Assembly: GCA_002869535.1 (NCBI GenBank)
Contig: PKUK01000008.1
Span: 414,350 to 478,349 of the forward strand
Reading direction: 5' to 3'
Length of the DNA stretch: 64,000 nucleotides
Source of the DNA: Arcobacter sp.
GTDB taxonomy: Bacteria; Campylobacterota; Campylobacteria; Campylobacterales; Arcobacteraceae
Below the pieces are notes generated by a model. The model saw nothing but the letters and a program-made list of their open reading frames with translations, did not search any database and was not told where the DNA came from. The translations under genes were made by a program, and so were the position numbers. Positions 37,030-44,024 of this stretch are shown in pieces (position 1 is the first letter of the stretch; each line of letters starts with the position of its first letter).

Positions 37030-38220
37030 CTATTTTCCTTTTAGAAGTATCACAATATATTTTGATGACCAAAGGATAAACAGAAGTAAAAAAGATATTG
37101 CACTTAAATTTATAAAAAATAGATAATCAAAAGCAAAATTTATACTATAGGAAGCAAACAATCTCAAAAGTACCACTAATTGAAAAGCTAAATATAAAAT
37201 AATAGTAAAGTTGTTTGCTGTTGGAATGGCTCCTGAATGTCCTAAAGTAACTCTAGTACCAAAACCTAAAAGAATAGTACAAAAATATCCCAAGGCAAAA
37301 ACATGAATAATACTCTTTTCAAATACAATTGAACTATCATATAAATAAAGAATTGACTCTATACTTGATAAGAAAAACCCAATAGGAATCCAATACAAAG
37401 ATAGATATAAAACCCACATGATAGCACTTACTTTTCTTATTGAGATTTTCCATTTGATAAACTCTCTTGTAAAAACAATAAATAAAGCAACATCTACTAT
37501 AAGATTATATGGTGTTGTTAAAAAAGTTAAAATAAGAACTTTTAAAACCAATAAGATAAATACACTTTCTAAAAGATATTTTGATTTATTGATTTTATAT
37601 CCTGGTATTTTTGCAGAAGTGAAAAAAGGAACCATTCTTTGGGCAACAGAAAAAATCAGCATAAAAATAAAAAGATAAAATCCACTATTTATTGAAAGTT
37701 GTCGCAACTCTTGCGAAATATCTGATTGAATAAATGAACAAATAAATATTAAGTTAAAAAACAATCCAAAAGCAAAAGATATAAGTATCCATTTTGTATC
37801 TTTTTTATCTTTCATTGTTGATTTTATATGAATATTGTATAAAAGTTTAAAACTAACTAATTGAATACAAAAAAGAAAAAATGCCGCAAATATATTTAAA
37901 ATCTCACTTGTAAATATTGATATAAAAAAAAGTGTTGTACCAATAAAATATAAAATAGCTTGTTTCATATAAACATTAGAAGAGATATCAGCTTGAAGCA
38001 AAAACTTTGGAAAAACTACAAATAAAAAGCCTAAAAAGAATTGAATAAAAACTATATATATCAAAGCATATGCATGAAATACTTGTAAAGGAACTTTTAA
38101 AGTTATAACATTTGAATAGTTTAAAAATAGTGCTAAAATAAAAAGTAGTAAAAAAAGTGTAGCATTTGTAAAAAATACTTGGTGGGGTTGGGATATAAAT
38201 TTGTTATACCAATTTTTCAT
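37030..38220 (-). CDS. nnrS: NnrS family integral membrane protein
   Basis: A 396-residue protein with about 12 hydrophobic helices. NnrS proteins are haem-copper membrane proteins that protect against nitrosative stress in denitrifiers. Family features seen are VFHAYALIYIVFIQFFLGF near the N-terminus and HVFALGYFCTILLGFGTRVTLGHSG in the second half, with conserved His residues. The ribosome binding site GGAG lies within a strong hairpin (38222-38253). It lies between tpx and msrP on the same strand. Confidence 0.85.
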   Translation of the reverse strand: MKNWYNKFISQPHQVFFTNATLFLLLFILALFLNYSNVITLKVPLQVFHAYALIYIVFIQFFLGFLFVVFPKFLLQADISSNVYMKQAILYFIGTTLFFISIFTSEILNIFAAFFLFCIQLVSFKLLYNIHIKSTMKDKKDTKWILISFAFGLFFNLIFICSFIQSDISQELRQLSINSGFYLFIFMLIFSVAQRMVPFFTSAKIPGYKINKSKYLLESVFILLVLKVLILTFLTTPYNLIVDVALFIVFTREFIKWKISIRKVSAIMWVLYLSLYWIPIGFFLSSIESILYLYDSSIVFEKSIIHVFALGYFCTILLGFGTRVTLGHSGAIPTANNFTIILYLAFQLVVLLRLFASYSINFAFDYLFFINLSAISFLLLFILWSSKYIVILLKGK

Positions 38221-38221
38221 A

Positions 38222-38253
38222 ATACAATCTCCTATTAATTTAAGAGATTGTAT
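38222..38253 (-). promoter_or_regulatory. Hairpin covering the nnrS ribosome binding site
   Basis: A 10-bp perfect stem (ATACAATCTC / GAGATTGTAT) with a 12-base loop lies between tpx and nnrS. On the minus strand its 3' arm starts inside the Shine-Dalgarno AGGAGA and ends one base before the nnrS ATG. Translation of nnrS would need the hairpin to open. On the opposite strand a T run follows the stem, so a plus-strand terminator is an alternative. Confidence 0.5.
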
Positions 38254-38278
38254 ATTTTTTTTTAATTTAATTCATTGA

Positions 38279-38803
38279 TTAATGACAAGTCCCACAACAA
38301 GAAGTAGATGTTACATCTTTGATTGCAGCTAATGCAGCATCATAATTAGGCTCTTCTGTTATCTCTTCACAAATCTCTTTGTAGTTAATGACTCCATTTG
38401 AATCAATAACAAAAACAGCTCTACAAGTTGCACCTGCTAATGGTCCATCAGCAATCAATACTCCATATGCATTAGCCAAATCTTTATTTCTAAAATCTGA
38501 ACCAACCTTTAAGTTTTCAATTCCTTCAGTTGTACAAAATCTTCCCATAGCAAATGGCAAATCCATAGAAACAACTACAACTTCAGCTTCAGTTTTTGCA
38601 GCTTCTTCATTGAACTTTCTAGTCTCTGCTGCACATACAGGAGTATCTAATGATGGAACAACAACCACTACTTGTGCTTTATTTCCAACTTCAATTTCAG
38701 CTAAATCTTGTCCTACTACATTTACTATTGGAGCTTTATCTCCTACATTTACGTCATTCCCAGCTAAGTTTACTAGGTTTCCTTGTAATTTTGTTGTTGC
38801 CAT
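38279..38803 (-). CDS. tpx: Thiol peroxidase (Tpx, atypical 2-Cys peroxiredoxin) with a Cys-rich tail
   Basis: A 174-residue enzyme that reduces hydrogen and lipid peroxides. The peroxidatic Cys57 is in SLDTPVCAAE and the resolving Cys90 is in DLPFAMGRFCTTEG, as in Tpx. The last residues STSCCGTCH add three cysteines and a histidine beyond the usual family end (about 165 residues). The extension looks like a metal- or thiol-binding tail and is unusual. It is upstream of nnrS and msrPQ. Confidence 0.93.
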   Translation of the reverse strand: MATTKLQGNLVNLAGNDVNVGDKAPIVNVVGQDLAEIEVGNKAQVVVVVPSLDTPVCAAETRKFNEEAAKTEAEVVVVSMDLPFAMGRFCTTEGIENLKVGSDFRNKDLANAYGVLIADGPLAGATCRAVFVIDSNGVINYKEICEEITEEPNYDAALAAIKDVTSTSCCGTCH

Positions 38804-38893
38804 ATTCTTCCCTTATTAAAAATTTATTGTGAAATTATAATTAAATAGGATAAAAATTATCTTAATTAGATATTTCAAATATTGTTTTCTTAA

Positions 38894-39733
38894 TTATTTA
38901 ACTTTTATGCAACTATCTTCCAATATAATTTTTTCTTCTGATATAAGTTTTGTAAGTGCCAATTTAAAAGCTTTTTTACTCATGGCAAAAACTTCTTTAA
39001 TATCTTCAGCGTCACTTTTATACGTAAAATCTAGTTTACCACTGTTTTGTTTTAAAATTTCTAAAACTCTTTGAGAGTTGTCACTAGATTTTTTTTGTCC
39101 AATTTTCTGTAATGATAAATCAAGTTTTCCATCATCTCTTATGTTTTTAATATAGGCTTTTTTTATATCACCAATATTTATATTTTCAAAAATTTCTGTA
39201 TGAAAAATCATTCCATCATATAAATTATTTACAATAACTTTAAATCCTAATGGAGTTTTAGAATATAAAAGAATCATCACCTCATCATTTTGTTCTAAAT
39301 CTTTTATCTCTTTTGATAAATATTGAGTAAATTTTTCTGTGGCTATTAATCTTTGTGTTTTTTCATCTTCTATAACTCTTAAAACTTTTCTAGCTCCAAC
39401 ATTGTATGTTGAAGTTTGTTTATTGATTGGTACAAGTAAATCTTTTGGTAGTCCTATATCAACAAAAGCACCAAATTTTGCAGTATCAACAACCTCTAAA
39501 CAGGCAAATTCATTTTTCATGGCGTATGGTTTAAGTGTAGTTGCCACAAGTCTATCTTCTGAGTAAGTGTAAATAAATACATCAACCAATGAACCTATTT
39601 CCATGTCACTTCTAATATATGCGTTTGGTAATAAAACAACCTCTTCATCTAAGGCTTCTAAATATATTCCAGGTTCTGTTAATCTATTAACTTTTAGGGT
39701 ATTAATTACACCTAATTCAATTTTTTCATTCAA
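38894..39733 (-). CDS. S1-domain RNA-binding protein, CvfB-like
   Basis: A 279-residue cytoplasmic protein built like CvfB/YitL: S1-type OB domains in series (about 1-60, 70-130 with GAFVDIGLPKDLLVPI, and 145-215 with GMIFHTEIFENINIGD) and a C-terminal winged-helix part (about 220-279). CvfB binds RNA and affects virulence gene expression in Firmicutes; the role in this phylum is not established. It is the last gene of the minus-strand group starting near hemH, separated by 48 bases from the DUF218 gene. Confidence 0.8.
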   Translation of the reverse strand: MNEKIELGVINTLKVNRLTEPGIYLEALDEEVVLLPNAYIRSDMEIGSLVDVFIYTYSEDRLVATTLKPYAMKNEFACLEVVDTAKFGAFVDIGLPKDLLVPINKQTSTYNVGARKVLRVIEDEKTQRLIATEKFTQYLSKEIKDLEQNDEVMILLYSKTPLGFKVIVNNLYDGMIFHTEIFENINIGDIKKAYIKNIRDDGKLDLSLQKIGQKKSSDNSQRVLEILKQNSGKLDFTYKSDAEDIKEVFAMSKKAFKLALTKLISEEKIILEDSCIKVK

Positions 39734-39781
39734 GTTAGTTATTCCGTTTCTTTTAATTTTTGTAAGTATATCTAAATAAAG

Positions 39782-40489
39782 TCACTTATTTAAAATCGTT
39801 TTTATTTTAAACCAAACAAGGCCTAAGTATTCGTGCGTAGCCATACTTACTTTCTTTATATTTCCAATACTTAAATAACTATTAGAACTTTTTTCTTTTA
39901 CTGTAAATGCAGTTGGCATTGCAATTGGATTTAAGCCTTGTTGTTTAAATATCTCCATTGCCCTTGGCATATGAGAAGCACTTGTAACTAAAATAAAGGG
40001 TTTATCTTTTAAAAGCTTTTTTATGGATATTGCCTCTTCTATGGTATCTTTTGGTTTTTCTTGTATAATTATTCTATTCTCGTCAATTCCATAACTTATT
40101 AATCTATCTCTTGCTTCAATGGCTTCTGGTATTATATCAATTCCCTCATATCCCGATGTGATTATTTTTGCATCTTTTAATTCTTTACTTAGTTTAATTA
40201 CTTCATAAGCTCTTCGTTCAAAATCTCCACCAAGTAGTAACACATACTCAACTTTTGAGATATCAATATTTTCTTGATTTTTATATTTATTTTCTAAAGG
40301 TGACATTAAAAGGTTTGAAAATATAGAACTTGAAACCAAGAAAAAATATGCTAATCCTATAAATAAAAAGATTTTTGCTTTTTTGTAACTATTAAAAAAT
40401 AAAAAAATAAATGCCAACAATAATATTAAAAAACCAAAAGTAAAAGGCTCCAAAAAAAATGATATAAACTTCTTTAAACTAAATGCCAA
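39782..40489 (-). CDS. DUF218 (YdcF/ElyC-like) membrane protein
   Basis: A 235-residue protein with two N-terminal helices (about 12-30 and 35-55) and a periplasmic DUF218 domain beginning YVLLLGGDFERRAYEVIKL. The conserved ESxDTxEEA-like element appears as KPKDTIEEA and the late motif as TSASHMPRAMEIF. ElyC in Escherichia coli affects envelope polysaccharide and peptidoglycan synthesis; the function here is inferred only by family. Its 5' end overlaps the MEMO gene by 11 bases. Confidence 0.8.
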   Translation of the reverse strand: MAFSLKKFISFFLEPFTFGFLILLLAFIFLFFNSYKKAKIFLFIGLAYFFLVSSSIFSNLLMSPLENKYKNQENIDISKVEYVLLLGGDFERRAYEVIKLSKELKDAKIITSGYEGIDIIPEAIEARDRLISYGIDENRIIIQEKPKDTIEEAISIKKLLKDKPFILVTSASHMPRAMEIFKQQGLNPIAMPTAFTVKEKSSNSYLSIGNIKKVSMATHEYLGLVWFKIKTILNK

Positions 40490-41276
40490 TATTCTCTCCT
40501 ACTAAAAATGAAGCATAGCCAACTACACTTGTTCTATCTTTTGTCATTTCACAACTTGTTTTATACTCTAAAAACTTTATTTCAAAATTAAACTCTTTTG
40601 ATGTTTCAAGTAAAGCTTTCACTCCAATTATTCCACAAGCTTCACAGCCTTCATATATTTTTATTAAATCTTTATTTTTTATTGCGTCTATACAAGTTTG
40701 ATCTAAAATATTTGCTTCTTCTAGTGAATAAAAATGACTTAAATCAGTACTTATAACTACAAAATTATCTTCATCTTTAAAGAGGTCTAATAAAATATTA
40801 GATAACTCTTTATAGTCTAGTTTCCCATAAACTATCTCTAAAACTTTTGTATCCAAATAGTTTTTTATAAAGGGCATTTGGGTCTCTGTTGAGTGTTCCA
40901 TGTGAGCATTTTCATCAAAATCTAAACAGTCATACTTCTTAATCAAGTCTAAACCAAACTCTTTATCAATATTCATATCACCTAAAGGAGTCTCATATTT
41001 ATCAAATAGACTAACCGAAGCACCACTTAAATAGTGTCTATGTGAAGGGCCTATTACTATTACTCTTTTAGGTTTTAAATCTTTTATTTTACTATAAGCA
41101 ATATTTGCCACAATTCCTGAATAAATATATCCAGCATGGGGTACAATAATGGCTCTTGCTTTTATATCTAAATTTATCTCTTGTTGATTTTGATTAAAAA
41201 ATTCAAAATACTTTAAAAGTTCATCTTTTTTATCTGGATAAAAACTTCCAGAATAATTCATCTTGTTCTTTGTCAT
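40479..41276 (-). CDS. MEMO1-family protein (AmmeMemoRadiSam system protein B)
   Basis: A 265-residue protein of the MEMO/extradiol-dioxygenase-like fold. Conserved metal-site histidines appear in VPHAGYIYSG, GPSHRHYLSGA and STDLSHFYSLEEA. The family's function in bacteria is not settled. In many genomes it occurs with AMMECR1 and a radical SAM enzyme. Here AMMECR1 is directly upstream with a 4-base overlap, but no radical SAM gene is in the window. Confidence 0.88.
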   Translation of the reverse strand: MTKNKMNYSGSFYPDKKDELLKYFEFFNQNQQEINLDIKARAIIVPHAGYIYSGIVANIAYSKIKDLKPKRVIVIGPSHRHYLSGASVSLFDKYETPLGDMNIDKEFGLDLIKKYDCLDFDENAHMEHSTETQMPFIKNYLDTKVLEIVYGKLDYKELSNILLDLFKDEDNFVVISTDLSHFYSLEEANILDQTCIDAIKNKDLIKIYEGCEACGIIGVKALLETSKEFNFEIKFLEYKTSCEMTKDRTSVVGYASFLVGENIGI

Positions 41277-41818
41277 TTTACCTTTTCTACTTGATACGTA
41301 AAAATTTCAGGGAAGTGGGTAAGAGAATCTATATCTAAGCCAGCTTTCAAACTTAGATTTTCAAAAAATTCATCAAAATTTGGAAGTTCATCCCAAACTT
41401 GAGGTAAAAAAGTTGCTTTGTTTTGCTCTTGTTTTAAAATCACTCCATCAACATTTGGTCTAATTTTTTCTTTTAATTCATCAATTGAATCATAAATTAC
41501 CATCTTTGGAATAGTTAAAAGTGAAATTTCAATTTTTACATTTTCAAACTCTTTTTTAGATAAAGGTTGAAACCTAAAATCTCTAAAAGCTGCATTTTGG
41601 GCATTTGATATCACATCATCAATTAATTTTTTATCTGGTAATAATGAGCCAATACATCCTCTAAGTCTATCTTCCAATTTCAGTGTTACAAAACAGGCTC
41701 TTTGCTCATTTAAAAAATCAAAACTAGCTTCCAAATCAACTCTATCTATTTTTGATTTATTGTAAAGTTCTTCTTCGATTGCATCCTTTGCAATCTTTAA
41801 AAGTATAGAATTAGACAT
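41273..41818 (-). CDS. AMMECR1-domain protein (AmmeMemoRadiSam system protein A)
   Basis: A 181-residue cytoplasmic protein with the hallmark motif LRGCIGSL near residue 65 and the downstream AAFRDFRFQPLSKKEF and LPQVWDELPNF segments. AMMECR1 is conserved in all domains of life with no agreed biochemical role. It overlaps the MEMO gene by 4 bases and starts 2 bases after the hemH stop, so the three genes appear to be one transcript. Confidence 0.9.
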   Translation of the reverse strand: MSNSILLKIAKDAIEEELYNKSKIDRVDLEASFDFLNEQRACFVTLKLEDRLRGCIGSLLPDKKLIDDVISNAQNAAFRDFRFQPLSKKEFENVKIEISLLTIPKMVIYDSIDELKEKIRPNVDGVILKQEQNKATFLPQVWDELPNFDEFFENLSLKAGLDIDSLTHFPEIFTYQVEKVK

Positions 41819-41820
41819 TA

Positions 41821-42759
41821 TTACCCCTTTATCAAATCTTTTATTACCTCTATAAACTCATCACTATCATTTACACAACTAACTACCTTATAATCTTTTA
41901 CACCAATCTCTTTTGCAATCTCTTCATACTCAATATGAAGTTCAAACATTGTTTCAGAGTTATCTACTATAAATGCAATTGGATATATAAGCACATTTTT
42001 CTCTTTTAGTTCACTTAATCTATCTTCTAAAGATGGAGTCAACCATTTCAAAGGTCCAACTTTTGATTGATATGCTAGGGAAATAGATTCAAATTCTATT
42101 TTCTTTTGTTTTAATATTTCAGATAATATTATTACATGTTCATTAACTTGGTTTTCATAAGGGTCACCTGCATCAACTATTTTTTGAGGTAATCCATGTG
42201 CTGAAAAAATAAGATTATAAGCTTTTGTATCTTCTACACTTTTTATTATATCATCTGTGATTTTATCATTAAATTTTTCATTTTTATAAAAAGGGTCTAT
42301 AATTTTTATACTAAATTCATCTTTCGCAATATCAAAAAAATCTTCTAATGATGACTTGGTAGTTGTAGTTGAATATTGTGGATACAAAGGGAGTAAAACT
42401 ACCTCTTTTATCCCTTTTTGTCTTAATTGTTGTACACATTTTGGTGCAAAAGGAGGCGTATATCTCATGACTTGAAAAACTTCATAATCTTCAAGTTCAT
42501 TATTTAGTTTTGATACTAAATCTTCTGTTAATTTATTTAAAGGAGAACATCCGCCAATAGCTTCATAATTTTGCCATGCAGAATTTTTTCTGGTTAATAC
42601 AATCATAGAGGCTATAAAAGATCTTAAGATATCACTCTTTACTGTTATGATATTTTTATCATTAAACATATTACGTAAAAACATTTCTAGTTCATCTTTG
42701 TCTCTTGGACCACCCATATTCAAAAGAACTAAGGCTTTTTTATTGTCATTATTCATCAC
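41821..42759 (-). CDS. hemH: Ferrochelatase
   Basis: A 312-residue enzyme that inserts Fe2+ into protoporphyrin IX, the last step of haem synthesis. The N-terminal LLNMGGPRDKDELEMFLRNMF, the catalytic His in FSAHGLPQKIVDAGDPY, and the C-terminal acidic helix IVDNSETMFELHIEYEEIA are family marks. Haem demand is high here (cytochrome c553, the cbb3 oxidase implied by CcoI/CcoS, MsrQ). Its start overlaps the upstream ABC gene by 11 bases. Confidence 0.95.
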   Translation of the reverse strand: MMNNDNKKALVLLNMGGPRDKDELEMFLRNMFNDKNIITVKSDILRSFIASMIVLTRKNSAWQNYEAIGGCSPLNKLTEDLVSKLNNELEDYEVFQVMRYTPPFAPKCVQQLRQKGIKEVVLLPLYPQYSTTTTKSSLEDFFDIAKDEFSIKIIDPFYKNEKFNDKITDDIIKSVEDTKAYNLIFSAHGLPQKIVDAGDPYENQVNEHVIILSEILKQKKIEFESISLAYQSKVGPLKWLTPSLEDRLSELKEKNVLIYPIAFIVDNSETMFELHIEYEEIAKEIGVKDYKVVSCVNDSDEFIEVIKDLIKG

Positions 42760-43348
42760 TTTCCAATTTTATAATTTCATCACTACACCAAGATGCTAAG
42801 TGTAAATCATGGGTTATTAAAAGTATTCCATAATTAGGCAAAAATTTCAAGATTAACTTCATAACATCAAGAGCTATTATATTATCTAAAGCAGATGTAG
42901 CTTCATCTACCAATAAAAGTTCTGGTTTCATTAGAAGTGCTCGAAGTATTGAACATCTTTGTAGTTGCCCACCACTTAACTCATGGGGTTTTTTTTCAAT
43001 TAAATCATACTCTAAATTTAACTGTTTTAATAACTCTTTTAATTCAAGCATATCAAGATTTAAAATTACATCACTTATTTGTTCAAGTATAGAGTGTGTA
43101 GGGTGAAAAGAGCTATACGGGTCTTGGTATATGGAGGCAATTTTAGAAGAGTTAATCTCTCCTTTTAGTGGTTTTAGATTATTAGTTATAAGTTCAAACA
43201 GTGTACTTTTACCACTTCCACTTGAACCTACTATTGCTTTAATTTCTGATTTTTTTAAATCTAAAGAAAAGTTTTCATATATTAATTTATCTTTTTTATA
43301 TCCAAAGTTTAGCTCTTTTATTTGAAGAACAAAGCCATCATTATCCAT
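42749..43348 (-). CDS. ABC transporter ATP-binding protein, short peptide/nickel type
   Basis: A 199-residue ATPase with Walker A GSSGSGKSTLF, signature LSGGQLQRCSIL and Walker B LLLVDEATSALD. It is short for the DppF/OppF group it resembles (about 260-330) and lacks the C-terminal oligopeptide domain. No permease or binding protein gene is adjacent. It leads the unit with hemH, AMMECR1 and MEMO, so a shared role such as metal or haem handling is possible but is inference. Confidence 0.8.
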   Translation of the reverse strand: MDNDGFVLQIKELNFGYKKDKLIYENFSLDLKKSEIKAIVGSSGSGKSTLFELITNNLKPLKGEINSSKIASIYQDPYSSFHPTHSILEQISDVILNLDMLELKELLKQLNLEYDLIEKKPHELSGGQLQRCSILRALLMKPELLLVDEATSALDNIIALDVMKLILKFLPNYGILLITHDLHLASWCSDEIIKLESDE

Positions 43349-43491
43349 TTTATATCCAAAATAATTTATTTATTAACTATATAACAACTAGACTTTATAC
43401 AAAATTATCTCTATATTAAATAACTAAAATAATCTAAGCTAAAAAAAAGAATTTCTAGGTAAAATTAAGCCTCAAATTATAAGGAGAACAA

Positions 43492-43770
43492 ATGAAAAAA
43501 ATAGTTTTAGGAACGTTGATTGCTGCTGCTTCACTTATGGCTGCAAATCTTGCTGCATGTGCAGGATGCCATGGTGCAAATTTTGAGAAAGCTGCTTTAG
43601 GTAAATCTCAAATCGTAAAAGGTTGGGATGCGGCAAAAATCGAAACTGCTCTTAAAGGTTACAAAGATGGTTCTTATGGTGGAGCAATGAAAGGTGTTAT
43701 GAAAGGTCAAGTTGCTAGACTTTCTGATGCTGATATCAAAGCTATGGCAGAACAAATCTCTAAATTATAA
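43492..43770 (+). CDS. Periplasmic cytochrome c553
   Basis: A 92-residue protein with a Sec signal peptide (about 1-18, ending SLMAANLA) and a single haem-c site CAGCH. Met residues in the second half (AMKGVMKGQVARL) can give the sixth ligand. It closely fits the small c553-type cytochromes that carry electrons from bc1 to cbb3 oxidase in Campylobacterota. It has a good AAGGAG ribosome site and its own terminator, and its codon use looks like a highly expressed gene. Confidence 0.92.
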   Translation: MKKIVLGTLIAAASLMAANLAACAGCHGANFEKAALGKSQIVKGWDAAKIETALKGYKDGSYGGAMKGVMKGQVARLSDADIKAMAEQISKL

Positions 43771-43790
43771 TCATTTGATTATAGCTTCTT

Positions 43791-43825
43791 AAAAGTAAGT
43801 CAATTTTTTGGCTTACTTTTTTTTT
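43791..43825 (+). terminator. Strong terminator of the cytochrome c553 gene
   Basis: A 13-bp stem (AAAAGTAAGTCAA / TTGGCTTACTTTT, one G-U pair) with a TTTT loop is followed by a T run. It overlaps the stop codon of the convergent ccoS gene. Confidence 0.85.
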
Positions 43826-44024
43826 CTTCTTTTTGTGACTCTTTTTTATTTTCTCTGTTAATTGCATCATTTAAATCATCTTTTGAATCAAAAAGCAAAC
43901 CATCCATCATCTTATTACTATCATCAAATTGACCCGTTTTTGCACCCCATATAAACATTCCCAAAATTGCAAATGCGACAATAAGTCCAACAATTAACAT
44001 CATAAAAAGCGTATCTTCTATCAT
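43800..44024 (-). CDS. ccoS: CcoS cbb3-type cytochrome oxidase assembly protein
   Basis: A 74-residue protein with one N-terminal helix (TLFMMLIVGLIVAFAILGMFIWGAKTGQFDD) and a charged tail of Lys, Glu and Ser. The WGAKTGQFDD boundary is typical of CcoS. It is needed for cofactor insertion into cbb3 oxidase. It directly follows ccoI with no spacing. Confidence 0.88.
   Translation of the reverse strand: MIEDTLFMMLIVGLIVAFAILGMFIWGAKTGQFDDSNKMMDGLLFDSKDDLNDAINRENKKESQKEEKKSKPKN

Noticed and set aside
38388..38819. Long open frame on the plus strand opposite tpx
   Set aside because: It is a shadow of tpx: low-complexity composition, no ribosome site, and tpx has full family support.
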